Counted from the stretch's first letter, positions 43,888 to 53,180 are shown. The stretch is 55,000 bases of DNA from an uncultured Pelagibacteraceae bacterium (GCA_902634775.1 CACPLG010000005.1:1-55000), one strand, 5' to 3'. Notes: a model not told the origin generated them from the letters alone. Numbers and translations: made by a program.

Positions 43888-44589
43888 TTATTTTCTAGTT
43901 TTCAGATTAACTATTTTTTTTGCAATTTCAAAAGTTAATTTATCATCAATATCTATAAAATTTATTTTATCAACTAAATATAAGTTAGTTTTCAAGTTAT
44001 AAATCTCTTTATATTTTTTAAAAAAATTTGTATCAAAATAAAATAGAGAACCAGTAATATATTGGAAAACCCTGTTATAATTTTGCCTATTAATAACCCT
44101 TTTTTTAATTAAAAAATTCCATTTTTTTTTATGTCTTTTTTCAATTATTTCGTAAGGACTTTCGATAACATTGCAAACATGCATAAGTGATTTTAAATTA
44201 TTTTTTTTAATAAACTGCAATGTTTTTTTAATTTCATCGATTGATAAAGTTGGAGACGTAACCTGCAACATTAAAAGATTTTGATTATTTTTGAATGGAT
44301 AATAATGTAAAATAAAATCATTTATTAAATCATTTATATTTGAGTCAGCTTCTGAGTATTTTTTTTTTCTCAAATAGTTACTATCTACTTTTCTATGGTT
44401 AATTAATTTTTTTTTATAATTTTCTGAGTCTGTTAACACATAAATTTTTCTTATTTCTTTAATTTTAAGTAATTTTTTAATTGTGTAATTAACCAAAATA
44501 GTTTTCCCTGAAAAACGTAAAATATTTTTATTTTTTAATTCTTCTGATTTAGATCTAATGGGTATAATTACATCAAATATTTTTTGCAT
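43888..44589 (-). CDS. CMP-sugar synthetase (NeuA/LegF/KdsB-type cytidylyltransferase)
   Basis: Activates a keto acid sugar as its CMP form for transfer. The 233-residue protein starts DVIIPIRSKSEELKNKNILRFSGKTILVNYTI, the nucleotide-binding start of NeuA-type enzymes, followed by IYVLTDSENYKK, a segment with LLMLQVTSPTLSIDEI, and FIDIDDKLTFEIAKKI near the end. Its exact sugar (sialic, legionaminic, pseudaminic or Kdo8N-like) cannot be told. It lies 1 bp after the CBS-aminotransferase gene and 3 bp before the KdnA-like gene, in one operon. Confidence 0.85.
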   Translation of the reverse strand: MQKIFDVIIPIRSKSEELKNKNILRFSGKTILVNYTIKKLLKIKEIRKIYVLTDSENYKKKLINHRKVDSNYLRKKKYSEADSNINDLINDFILHYYPFKNNQNLLMLQVTSPTLSIDEIKKTLQFIKKNNLKSLMHVCNVIESPYEIIEKRHKKKWNFLIKKRVINRQNYNRVFQYITGSLFYFDTNFFKKYKEIYNLKTNLYLVDKINFIDIDDKLTFEIAKKIVNLKTRK

Positions 44590-44590
44590 T

Positions 44591-46066
44591 TTATCGATTT
44601 CCTGTCTTTAAATTTTTCAAAATATTTTCAATATTTAAACAAATATTTTTGATTTCTTTTTCTACTAAATTTACTGAAGACGGTAGGGCAATTATACACT
44701 TTGAAAGGTCTAGAGAATTATTTAAATTATTTTTTTTTGTAAAATATTTTTTATAGGGCGGCATTAAATTAACGGGATAAAAACAATTTCTTGCTTCAAT
44801 ACCATTTTCTAAAAGTTTATTAATTATTTTGTCTCTTAAGTGCGAAATATTTTTTTTTAATTTAATATAATATAACCAATAAGAACTTTTCGTATTTGGG
44901 AAATTTTTTGAAAAGAATAAATAGTTATTATTTTTAAGATAAAAACGATATTTTTTTGCCATTTCCCTTTTCTTGTTGATAAAAAAATTTAGTCTTTCCA
45001 TTTGTGCGAGGCCTACTGCGGCCTGAAGGTTGGTCATTCTATAATTAAAGCCAACATGATCATGCCAGTATTTTTTATTTTTATTCATTCCATGATCTCT
45101 TAACTTCTTAGCATATTCATAATGACTTTTTTTCTTAAAACAGATCATTCCACCCTCGCCAGTGGTAATTGTTTTATTTCCAAAAAAGCTAAAAGTTGAC
45201 ACATCTCCAAAATTACCAACATGTTTTTTTTTATAATAAGTGCCCAGTCCCTCTGCACAGTCTTCAATTAAAAAAAGTTTTTTTCTTTTTGCAATTGCCC
45301 TGATCTTATCAACATCACACGCGTGGCCATATAGGTATACAAGCATAATCGCTTTAGTTTTATTTGTTATCGCATTTTCTAGTTTATTTGGATCAATACA
45401 AAGATTATTTTTGTTAACATCGACTATGACGGGCTTTGCGCCTAAATATATCACTGCATTTACTGGAGCTATAAACGTTAAGTTTGGTACAATTACTTCA
45501 TCGTTTTTCTTTATTCCAAGACTTGCCAAAGCTAAATGAAGGGCAGTGGTTCCACTTGTTACAGATAAGGAATAATTTGATTTAGTTAAATTCAAAAACT
45601 TTTTTTCAAATAGCTTAACATATTTTCCACCCGAAGAAATCCATCCTGATTTAATACAATCGTTTAAATAAGGAATTTCATTGCCTAAAAATTGTGGCTC
45701 GGATACTGGAATTTTATTTAATTTAAAATTTATTGCATAATCCACCAATATCATTTGGTCATTTACTAATGGCAAATGTGTTATTTGTGGTGTCATTTGA
45801 TTCTGAATCATTTCAAAAGATGAGTTGATATTTAAATATTTGCATTTTTTTTTCTTAATAATATTTGAAATTTTTGTTTCTAAATTAAACTTTTTTAATA
45901 ATGCTCTTCTAATATCACCATCAGTAATTACATTGATAAACTTTCGGTTGTCGACAACGAATGCAATTCGTTGTCCACCTTGCTCAATTATTTTTATTGT
46001 ATCTTTAAGAGAGCAGTTTTTTTGAACAATCAATTTTTTCAGAGGAGGCAATCTAGTAAGTTTCAT
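44591..46066 (-). CDS. CBS-domain/DegT-type aminotransferase fusion
   Basis: A 491-residue protein with two parts. Residues 1 to about 115 read as a CBS pair: LKKLIVQKNCSLKDTIKIIEQGGQRIAFVVDNRKFINVITDGDIRRALL, then FEMIQNQMTPQITHLPLVNDQMILVDYAI. CBS modules normally bind adenosine nucleotides and are known on NTP-transferases such as PtmE. Residues about 125-490 are a LegC-like DegT aminotransferase: GNEIPYLNDCIKSGWISSGGKYVKLFEKKF, VTSGTTALHLALASLGI, PNLTFIAPVNAVIYLGAKPV, EDCAEGLGTYY and SFFGNKTITTGEGGM with the PLP lysine. The joined frame is continuous with no sign of error. It lies at a gene junction with the TIM-barrel and cytidylyltransferase genes. Confidence 0.88.
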   Translation of the reverse strand: MKLTRLPPLKKLIVQKNCSLKDTIKIIEQGGQRIAFVVDNRKFINVITDGDIRRALLKKFNLETKISNIIKKKKCKYLNINSSFEMIQNQMTPQITHLPLVNDQMILVDYAINFKLNKIPVSEPQFLGNEIPYLNDCIKSGWISSGGKYVKLFEKKFLNLTKSNYSLSVTSGTTALHLALASLGIKKNDEVIVPNLTFIAPVNAVIYLGAKPVIVDVNKNNLCIDPNKLENAITNKTKAIMLVYLYGHACDVDKIRAIAKRKKLFLIEDCAEGLGTYYKKKHVGNFGDVSTFSFFGNKTITTGEGGMICFKKKSHYEYAKKLRDHGMNKNKKYWHDHVGFNYRMTNLQAAVGLAQMERLNFFINKKREMAKKYRFYLKNNNYLFFSKNFPNTKSSYWLYYIKLKKNISHLRDKIINKLLENGIEARNCFYPVNLMPPYKKYFTKKNNLNNSLDLSKCIIALPSSVNLVEKEIKNICLNIENILKNLKTGNR

Positions 46067-46927
46067 TTAAAATTTTATTAGTATTTTGTTTAAGATGTTT
46101 ATTTGTTGTTTTAGTTGTTTTGGAGATTTATTATAGACTTCAATACTATAATAATTCAAATTTTTTTTAATATAAGGTAAAAACCATGAATCTTTTTTAA
46201 TTGAACTATTACTATCCTTATAACCATTATTATCTGAAAAATGATACCCGCCTACAAATTTATTCATTATTTTTATTGATTTTATTGGATCTAATTTTTC
46301 TGTTCTGGCACTAACTTTTAAATGTGCAACATCAATTAACAATTTAACATTTTTAGGCATAATTTTAAAAAAATTTCGTATATCTTTATAATTTGTTAAC
46401 AAAAATGGATTACTCTTAAATTCAATCAAATTTTTTTTTGTTACCACATTGTTCTCAATCAAAATATTGACCTTATTTTTTTTTGCAAATTTAGATATTT
46501 TTTTTGTTTCACGAATAAAAATTTTTAATGCTTTGTTTTCACTTATCAACTTCTCACTTTTAAATTTTTTTCCGAGAGACTTAAAATTTGGATCAAGTCT
46601 AAAACCAGCATGAAAACTATAAGTATCCCCTCCAAGTTTTTTTACCAAAAGAATTGCTTTCTTTATATGATTTATAGATTTATTTAAAATTTTTCTATTA
46701 TTAGATGCAAGATTAATCACAAATGGATATTTTGAAGGTGGGAAGTAATTATGCACTCTTAAATTTAATGTTTTCTTAAGAGAGGTGATTTTGGTAATTT
46801 GATCTTTTGAGTATTTACCACCAGATAGCTCAATATCTGAAATATGACTTTTTTTTAAATATTTAGCTGCTTGTAACCCTGTTAAGTTTTTAAAGCCACC
46901 GGTCGATATAGAAATTTTATTTTCCAT
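46067..46927 (-). CDS. TIM-barrel sugar phosphate isomerase/epimerase
   Basis: The 286-residue protein belongs to the xylose isomerase-like TIM barrels: ISISTGGFKNLTGLQAAKYLKKSHISDIELSGGKY at the start, GGDTYSFHAGFRLD, VNILIENNVVTKKNL, VKLLIDVAHLKVSA and VGGYHFSDNNGYKDSNSSIKKDSWF, which supply the His, Glu, Asp and His metal ligands of the family. It probably epimerises or isomerises a sugar in the amino-octulosonate/nonulosonate pathway. It overlaps the regulator gene by 11 bp and abuts the CBS-aminotransferase gene. Confidence 0.8.
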   Translation of the reverse strand: MENKISISTGGFKNLTGLQAAKYLKKSHISDIELSGGKYSKDQITKITSLKKTLNLRVHNYFPPSKYPFVINLASNNRKILNKSINHIKKAILLVKKLGGDTYSFHAGFRLDPNFKSLGKKFKSEKLISENKALKIFIRETKKISKFAKKNKVNILIENNVVTKKNLIEFKSNPFLLTNYKDIRNFFKIMPKNVKLLIDVAHLKVSARTEKLDPIKSIKIMNKFVGGYHFSDNNGYKDSNSSIKKDSWFLPYIKKNLNYYSIEVYNKSPKQLKQQINILNKILIKF

Positions 46928-47228
46928 TATTGATGTTAAGCTCTTTCCTGAGTTCCTCGTATTCTTTCATTTTCCTTTTCATAAAATTTACTGTAAGTAA
47001 ACTTTTTTTTGCTATACCTTTTGGGGTCAGAATGTAAATATAATTAATTTTATTTTTATTATTTTTAAAATTTTTGATTTTGATAAGACCTTTTTTTTTT
47101 AAAGCCTTAAGACAGTAATTTAACTTTCCCAAACTAAATCCAAGCTCATTTGCTAAGATTCTTTGTGACGCCTTTGGCTGTTTACTAATTTTTCTAAGCA
47201 AATCCAAATTATCTTGATTATTTTCCAT
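46917..47228 (-). CDS. MarR-like EPS-associated transcriptional regulator
   Basis: The 103-residue protein has a winged helix: LLRKISKQPKASQRILANELGFSLGKLNYCLKALKKKGLIKIKNF, then INYIYILTPKGIAKKSLLTVNFMKRKMKEYEELRKELN. It matches the EPS-associated MarR-like regulators (TIGR04176) that head exopolysaccharide operons. It is first in the operon with the TIM-barrel, aminotransferase, cytidylyltransferase and KdnA-like genes. Two matching palindromes lie over its promoter, so it very likely represses itself and the operon. Confidence 0.88.
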   Translation of the reverse strand: MENNQDNLDLLRKISKQPKASQRILANELGFSLGKLNYCLKALKKKGLIKIKNFKNNKNKINYIYILTPKGIAKKSLLTVNFMKRKMKEYEELRKELNINNGK

Positions 47229-47232
47229 ATTT

Positions 47233-47277
47233 GTTCAAAATTTGAACAAGAATAGCGTTCATCTATTGAACTTTCAA
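47233..47277 (-). promoter_or_regulatory. Promoter with two GTTCA-N5-TGAAC operators upstream of the MarR-like regulator
   Basis: On the minus strand -35 TTGAAA (47272-47277) and -10 TATTCT (47249-47254) are 17 bp apart. One perfect palindrome, GTTCA-N5-TGAAC, fills the spacer (47257-47271). A second of the same form lies just after the -10 (47233-47247) and extends to 9-bp arms (47231-47249), ending 3 bases before the regulator start. The two centres are 24 bp apart. This is a textbook repression layout. Confidence 0.8.
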
Positions 47278-47338
47278 CTAAAATATCTTAATTTGGCTAC
47301 ATTTTAATCAGACTAATGTTGGGAATATATATTTTATA

Positions 47339-48364
47339 GTGACTAGTTTTTTTAATAATTCTAAAAGGACCTTTGTAATTGCTGAAATAGGAGTAAATCA
47401 CAATAACGATATTTTGCTTGCAAAAAAACTTATCAAGAGCGCCAAAATTGCTGGTGCCGATGCTGTGAAGTTTCAAACTTTTAAAGCTAAGAATTTAGTT
47501 TTACCAGGAACAAAAAAAGTAAAATACCAATTGAAAAATTTGAAGGATAAAGAGGACCATTTTCAGATGCTTAAAAAACTTGAGTTAAGCTATAAGAATC
47601 ATAAAATTCTTTTCAAATATTGTAAAAAAAATAAGATAATCTTTTTGTCAACACCATATGATGTGGAAAGTGCAAGATTTCTTAACAAACTTGGAGTCAA
47701 GCTTTTTAAAACTGCATCTGCAGATTTGATAGACTACAATTTACATACTTATTTATCAAAATTAAATAAACCTGTAATAATTTCTACGGGTATGTCAACT
47801 TTGAAAGATGTAAAAAAAACTGTAGAGATTTACAAAAAAAACAAAAATTCAAATATTGCTTTATTACATTGTGTCTCAAACTATCCTTGTTCTTTAAAAT
47901 CTGTAAATTTGAACGTATTAAACACCTTAAAAAAATTTGGATTTACTGTTGGATATTCAGATCACGGGAATGATAATTTCGTTACTTGCTTAGCAGTATC
48001 GGCTGGTTCAAAAATTATTGAAAAACATTTTACATTAAGTAAAAGTTTAAAAGGTCCAGATCATAAAGCCTCTTCAAATTTCAGCGAACTAAAAAAAATG
48101 ATTAACGAAATCAGAAAAACTGAAATAATAATGGGAGATAAAACAAAAAAAATTCAACCTGAAGAATTAGAAATGTCAAAAATTTCAAAAAAAAGTTTAT
48201 ATTTTAATAAGAACAAACGAAAGGGTACACAAATTAAAAATTCTGATCTAGTTTCTCTGAGACCTGGTTTGGGAATTAATCCTTTCTTAATAAATCGATT
48301 TATTGGAAAAAAATTAAAAAAAGATATAAAAAAAAATCAAATTGTAAAATTTGACCTTATTTGA
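47339..48364 (+). CDS. neuB: NeuB-type nonulosonic acid synthase
   Basis: Condenses a hexosamine with phosphoenolpyruvate to a nine-carbon 2-keto acid sugar such as sialic, legionaminic or pseudaminic acid. The 341-residue protein begins at GTG (no better ATG) and has VIAEIGVNHNNDILLAKKLIKSAKIAGADAVKFQTF, FLSTPYDVESARFLNKLGVKLFKTASADL, VIISTGMSTLKDV, LLHCVSNYPCSLKSVNLNVL, VGYSDHGNDNF and IIEKHFTLSKSLKGPDHKAS, plus a C-terminal SAF-like domain (SLYFNKNKRKGTQIKNSDL). It is divergent from the regulator, with a 110-bp gap, and runs into the ABC gene. Confidence 0.92.
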   Translation: MTSFFNNSKRTFVIAEIGVNHNNDILLAKKLIKSAKIAGADAVKFQTFKAKNLVLPGTKKVKYQLKNLKDKEDHFQMLKKLELSYKNHKILFKYCKKNKIIFLSTPYDVESARFLNKLGVKLFKTASADLIDYNLHTYLSKLNKPVIISTGMSTLKDVKKTVEIYKKNKNSNIALLHCVSNYPCSLKSVNLNVLNTLKKFGFTVGYSDHGNDNFVTCLAVSAGSKIIEKHFTLSKSLKGPDHKASSNFSELKKMINEIRKTEIIMGDKTKKIQPEELEMSKISKKSLYFNKNKRKGTQIKNSDLVSLRPGLGINPFLINRFIGKKLKKDIKKNQIVKFDLI

Positions 48365-48366
48365 TA

Positions 48367-50133
48367 ATGAAAGATTATGTTAAATTGCTAACTAAAGAGA
48401 ATAATGGTCATATTCTTTTATTTATAATATTGAATATGACACTAGTGCTTGCTGAAACTATTTCTATAGCACTCATACCTTTATTCATTGATTTTGTTAT
48501 AAGTGATGAACCAATTTTACCAAAATACCATAATTTTTTTGAAAATGCTATAAACACTGAAAACAAAAAAGATTTATTAAATATTGGTATTTTTTTTTTT
48601 ATTTTAATTTTCTTTATTAAAAATCTTTTTTACCTATCAGTAATTTTTTATCAGGCAACCTTAAAAAAAAAATTCAATTGCTATTTGAAAAAAAAATTTT
48701 TAGGACTTTATATTTTTGCACCATTTGAAATTATGAAATCCTACAATACCTCGGAAATATTAAGAAATGCTGATGGTGAAGTGCAAGATTACGTAACAAA
48801 TTTTTTTCATATACTGAAATTTTCAAAAGATATTCTTTTATTTTTGTGTATTTTTTTTCTTCTACTGGTAGTTGATGCTAGCTCTACTTTTGTGGCTTTA
48901 ATTATCTTAATGTTATGTTTAATCTTCTATTTTTTATTTTTTTATAAACACTTGCACAATCTTGGATTAAAAAGATTAAAATCAATTAAAGCAGTTTATC
49001 AGTGGATCAATCAAACTAGTGGTGCAATTAAAGAGATTAAAATTACAAAAAAAGAAAACAAAGTTTTGGATATCTTTTCAGAAAAAGTAAGTATTTATGA
49101 GCAATCAAAAAAAATAACAGAAATTATAGGTGCGTTACCTATAGCTCTTTTTGAATTTGTGTTTTTAATAATCATTCTATTTTTAATAAAATTTTTATAT
49201 CATGTGGACTCAATTAATGCGCTACCTGCTGTATCATTGTATATTGTTGCGTTTATTAGATTGTTACCTATAGTTTCTCGAGTCGGATCTAACATATCAG
49301 TATTAAGATCGTTCAGTCCTTCGGTTCAGTTGCTTAATAAAGAAATAGGTAAATTAGAAAAGTATTCAAAACCAAAAGAAAAACTATATAATTTAAATAA
49401 AGATTTGGTGCAATTTAAAAAAGATCTTCAATTAAGAAAAATATCCTTTAAATATAATGATGGAAACGAAAACATATTTGAAAACTTCAGTTTCAAGATA
49501 GAAAAAGGTAAAAGTATTGCTTTTCTTGGAAAATCTGGCTCAGGCAAAACAACTCTTATAAATTTGCTTTGTGGTCTTTTAAGACCAAATAAAGGTGAGT
49601 TCTTAGTGGATGATAAACCTGTAAATGAAAAAATTACTAGTTGGCAACAAAATATTGGTTTGATTTCACAAGACAATTATTTATTAGACGATACTTTGAA
49701 AAATAATATTGTGTTTTTGAATGAAGGCGACACAGTTGATAAAGCAAAACTTGATGATGCGGTTTTTTATTCTGGTGTCTCAGAATTTTTAGATGAGCTA
49801 AAAAACGGTTTAGAAACAAAGGTTGGAGAAAAAGGATCAGTTTTATCAGGTGGGCAAATACAAAGAATTGGTCTTGCCAGACTTTTGTACAGAGATCCAG
49901 AGATGTTTATTTTAGATGAATTTACTAACTCCTTAGATCCAAAAAATGAAGACTTTATACTTGAAAAGCTAAAACAACTTCAGAACAAAAAAAACAAAAC
50001 GTACGTAATAATATCTCACAAATTAAAACCACTAAAAATTTGTGATGAAATAATGATTATGGAAAAAGGTAAAATTTCAGAGAAGTTAAATTATACAGAT
50101 TTTTACAATAAATATCATCTTTTATATGATTAA
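48367..50133 (+). CDS. ABC transporter, fused permease-ATPase (PglK-like glycan flippase)
   Basis: Probably flips a lipid-linked glycan across the inner membrane. The N-terminal half has about five to six membrane segments. The C-terminal ATPase has Walker A GKSGSGKTT, a Q-loop (GLISQDNYLLDDT), the signature LSGGQIQRIGLARLL, Walker B MFILDEFTN and the switch His in VIISHK. I take the ATG at 48367 (588 residues) rather than a TTG 6 bases earlier; this is 2 bp after the neuB stop. The size and layout fit PglK-type exporters better than lipid A exporter MsbA, but this is by eye. Confidence 0.85.
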   Translation: MKDYVKLLTKENNGHILLFIILNMTLVLAETISIALIPLFIDFVISDEPILPKYHNFFENAINTENKKDLLNIGIFFFILIFFIKNLFYLSVIFYQATLKKKFNCYLKKKFLGLYIFAPFEIMKSYNTSEILRNADGEVQDYVTNFFHILKFSKDILLFLCIFFLLLVVDASSTFVALIILMLCLIFYFLFFYKHLHNLGLKRLKSIKAVYQWINQTSGAIKEIKITKKENKVLDIFSEKVSIYEQSKKITEIIGALPIALFEFVFLIIILFLIKFLYHVDSINALPAVSLYIVAFIRLLPIVSRVGSNISVLRSFSPSVQLLNKEIGKLEKYSKPKEKLYNLNKDLVQFKKDLQLRKISFKYNDGNENIFENFSFKIEKGKSIAFLGKSGSGKTTLINLLCGLLRPNKGEFLVDDKPVNEKITSWQQNIGLISQDNYLLDDTLKNNIVFLNEGDTVDKAKLDDAVFYSGVSEFLDELKNGLETKVGEKGSVLSGGQIQRIGLARLLYRDPEMFILDEFTNSLDPKNEDFILEKLKQLQNKKNKTYVIISHKLKPLKICDEIMIMEKGKISEKLNYTDFYNKYHLLYD

Positions 50134-50203
50134 TGAACAGGAAAAAAATATATGTTATGTTTTATAATATTAAAAAATTTGTATTTAGAATAAAAGTATC
50201 TCA

Positions 50204-51922
50204 ATGAGTCACAAATATATTTTAGGTTTAAATTACGGAGAGTTTAATTCATCAGCATGTTTAATTAAGGATGGGGAAATAAAAATTGCGTTACAAGAGG
50301 AAAGATTAAATAGAGAAAAATTTACCAAAAAGTTTCCAATACTTAGTATAAAAAAAATATTAGAAAGCGAAAAAATTGATTTCTCTAAAATAAATTGTGT
50401 ATCTGTAGGATGGGACCCTTCTAAACATATGAATAGATACAACCCGTTAATTTCATCTTTCAGATCTTTTAGGGAACACAATTTTTATACATTGAGTGAT
50501 AACCTTTTGAGTTTAAGGTCAAATAGAGACCTGGGCTCATATACCAAAGTACAACATGATGATAAAAATTTTCCTGACGTTTATCATATCAACCATCATT
50601 TGTCCCATGCTGCAAATGGCTTCTATTTATCTAATTTTAAATCTGCATCAATTTTAACCTGTGACTTCAGGGGAGAATATGAATCAACAACATTTAGTTT
50701 AGGAGAAAATAACAAAATTAGTAAAATCGAAGCACAAAACTTACCGAACTCTCTTGGAAAACTATATGCGACTTTTACTGAACTTTTAGGTTATAAAAGT
50801 GATAGTGACGAATGGAAAATCATGGCTATGTCCGCTTATGACTATGATTGCAAAGATGAAATAAAAAAAATAAAAAAATGTTTCAATCTTTCTGATAACG
50901 GTAAATTTGAGCTTGTGTCCAAATATTTTGAATTTTCAAATTTAGGTGATAACAATCAGCATTATTCAAAGGAAATGCTTGAATTATTTGGTATACATAA
51001 GGTAACTTATAGTCCTGAGCCTTCACAAAAACAAATAAAAATTGCAAAAGCTCTTCAAATTTGCTCGGAAGAAATTGCGCTACACTTTCTAAAACATCTT
51101 TACAAACTAACTAAAAACAAAAATTTAGTAGTGAGTGGAGGTTTTTTTCTTAATACAGTTTTTAATGGAAAGATAATTGAGAAAAGTGATTTTAATAACT
51201 TATATGTTCCTTACGCACCATCTGATACTGGAAATTCTATAGGAAGTGCTTTCTACTTATATTATGATATTTTAAAACAAAAAAGGAAAAAAGTTAACAA
51301 CTCTCCTTTTGTTGGTTTTGAATATAAAAAAAAAGAGGTATTGAATTCAATACAAAAAAGAAAAATCAATTTTTCCACTGTCAAAAATTACCATAATTAT
51401 ATTGCTACAAAATGTTTTGAAAATAAGATTGTGGGCTTTTTTAATGGAAAATTAGAATTTGGAGATCGTGCACTTGGTTGCAGAAGTATATTCGGCAACC
51501 CGATAAATAAAAGTGTAAAAGATCTGATGAATAAATCAATAAAATATAGAGAAAAATACCGTCCATTTGCTCCATCAGTCGTCGAAGAGGATTTTGAAAA
51601 ATATTTTGAGACAGAAAATTGTAAACAAAATAATTATATGGAGAGAGTTTTTAAAATTAAGGAATTTTATGTTGATAAACTGCCAGGTATAGCTCATTTA
51701 GATAATACTGCAAGAGTTCAGACTGTTAGCAAAATAACAAACCCAGATTTTTATAAAATTCTTAAGGAATTTGAAAAAATATCTGGTTATCCAATTTTGT
51801 TGAATACCTCATTCAATATTAATGGCGAGCCGATAGTTTGTTCTCCTGATGATGCTATCAATACCTTTTTTAAATCTGGCCTGGATGTTTTAATGTTAGG
51901 CAATATAGAAATTAAAAAATAA
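50204..51922 (+). CDS. NodU/CmcH family carbamoyltransferase
   Basis: Transfers a carbamoyl group from carbamoyl phosphate, usually to a sugar hydroxyl. The 572-residue protein has the N-terminal YILGLNYGEFNSSACLIKDGEIKIALQEERLNREKF, HINHHLSHAANGFYLSNFKSASILTCD (the metal-binding HxxxH/HHxxH-like region), VVSGGFFLNTVFNGKI, and the C-terminal VGFFNGKLEFGDRALGCRSIFGNP, REKYRPFAPSV and TSFNINGEPIVCSPDDAI. Complete length. It follows the ABC gene by 70 bp, so it probably decorates the sugar polymer exported by that protein. Confidence 0.95.
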   Translation: MSHKYILGLNYGEFNSSACLIKDGEIKIALQEERLNREKFTKKFPILSIKKILESEKIDFSKINCVSVGWDPSKHMNRYNPLISSFRSFREHNFYTLSDNLLSLRSNRDLGSYTKVQHDDKNFPDVYHINHHLSHAANGFYLSNFKSASILTCDFRGEYESTTFSLGENNKISKIEAQNLPNSLGKLYATFTELLGYKSDSDEWKIMAMSAYDYDCKDEIKKIKKCFNLSDNGKFELVSKYFEFSNLGDNNQHYSKEMLELFGIHKVTYSPEPSQKQIKIAKALQICSEEIALHFLKHLYKLTKNKNLVVSGGFFLNTVFNGKIIEKSDFNNLYVPYAPSDTGNSIGSAFYLYYDILKQKRKKVNNSPFVGFEYKKKEVLNSIQKRKINFSTVKNYHNYIATKCFENKIVGFFNGKLEFGDRALGCRSIFGNPINKSVKDLMNKSIKYREKYRPFAPSVVEEDFEKYFETENCKQNNYMERVFKIKEFYVDKLPGIAHLDNTARVQTVSKITNPDFYKILKEFEKISGYPILLNTSFNINGEPIVCSPDDAINTFFKSGLDVLMLGNIEIKK

Positions 51923-51960
51923 AATATTATGTTAGATATTATTAAATTTTAATAAATTAA

Positions 51961-53175
51961 ATGAGAATAGTATGGATAATAGATAATAAGTTTAGAGAAT
52001 TATATGGGTTATATGATTTGAGAAAAAAACTTCTTGAGCATAAAATAAAGCTCTATTTTTTCCATATCCCTGTTTGGAAAACAGCAATAGATCTAGTTAA
52101 CCCCAACATTGTTGTTGTTCCCAATTTAGCTAAAAGTTCATGTGCACCTATTGTAAACTATGCATCAAAAAAAAATATTAATATACTCATGCACTCATCG
52201 GAGGGATTATTTTACGCAGATAAAGTTCAAAAAGATAAATATCCAATTTATTTGATAAAAAAAGTGAGTAAGATTTTAGCTTGGAGCAAGCTAGATGCTA
52301 AATTTTTAATTAAAAAAGGTTTTAAAAAAAAAGTTATAATAAGCGGTAATCTTAAATTTAGTAAAAAAAATTTTATAAAAACAAAAAAAAATAATAGAAA
52401 AGTTAAAGTAATCGGAATACCTACTCACTCAAGAATTATATCTGGAACTGGAATTTCAAAAGAAAATATACCATTAAGAATAAGGCAATACATGGAGAAT
52501 AATGAAGTTGAAAGGATAGGATATTTAAAATTTGAAATTGAATACATCCAAACTCTTTTGAAGATTTTTAAAAAAATAAATAAAAATTTTCAAATTGTAA
52601 TAAAAGTGAGTCCGTTTGAGGATAAAAAGATTTATGAAGAAACTTTCCCGGAATTTAAGATTTATAAGGGTGAAAATATGAGAGATTTTTTAAAAGATAT
52701 TGATTTGGTTTTAAATGTATTCAGCTCCACAACAATTGATGCTTTAAAATATAATATTCCTGTAATAAGTATTACGAAGCTTATAAATTGGGATGAGACA
52801 GTAAAAAAAGATAAAAATCGTGGACCATTAGGTAAAAATGGTCCTGGTACATTATCTATTCAACCCAAAAACATAGCTGAACTTAAAAAATATCTCAAAA
52901 AAAATAAAGAAGAGCTAATAAATATATGTAAAAAAAAGAATTTTTTAAAAAAGGCGGATAATTTGGCATATTCTGGTGGTACCCTAAAGATACTAACAAA
53001 TTTATTTTTAGATTATCAAAAAAAAGTTTCTCCAAAATTTTTTAACTATTTTTTTCTTTTCAAATATATTGCAGTTACAATAAGGCAAATTTTATTTCGT
53101 CGGAAAAGAAGGAAGCAATTGTATAATTTTTGGGATGCTCAAGACAGAAAATTACTTAAATCTTTTAAATTATAA
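51961..53175 (+). CDS. Surface carbohydrate biosynthesis protein (GT-B-like)
   Basis: A 404-residue protein starting MRIVWIIDNKFRELYGLYDLRKKLL, with NIVVVPNLAKSSCAPIVNYASKKN, LMHSSEGLF, VIISGNLKFS, and a C-terminal VIKVSPFEDKKIY and VLNVFSSTTIDALKYNIPVISI. The E-x-F loop, IKVSP loop and SSTTIDAL loop recall the surface carbohydrate biosynthesis proteins that carry a GT-B fold and accompany sialic- or legionaminic-acid genes. A glycosyltransferase using the CMP-sugar made nearby is plausible but not shown. 38 bp after the carbamoyltransferase gene. Confidence 0.7.
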   Translation: MRIVWIIDNKFRELYGLYDLRKKLLEHKIKLYFFHIPVWKTAIDLVNPNIVVVPNLAKSSCAPIVNYASKKNINILMHSSEGLFYADKVQKDKYPIYLIKKVSKILAWSKLDAKFLIKKGFKKKVIISGNLKFSKKNFIKTKKNNRKVKVIGIPTHSRIISGTGISKENIPLRIRQYMENNEVERIGYLKFEIEYIQTLLKIFKKINKNFQIVIKVSPFEDKKIYEETFPEFKIYKGENMRDFLKDIDLVLNVFSSTTIDALKYNIPVISITKLINWDETVKKDKNRGPLGKNGPGTLSIQPKNIAELKKYLKKNKEELINICKKKNFLKKADNLAYSGGTLKILTNLFLDYQKKVSPKFFNYFFLFKYIAVTIRQILFRRKRRKQLYNFWDAQDRKLLKSFKL

Positions 53176-53180
53176 AAAAT

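Noticed and set aside
49428..49819. Minus-strand frames inside the ABC transporter ATPase
   Set aside because: Antisense to the Walker A to signature region; the pattern comes from the conserved ATPase codons.
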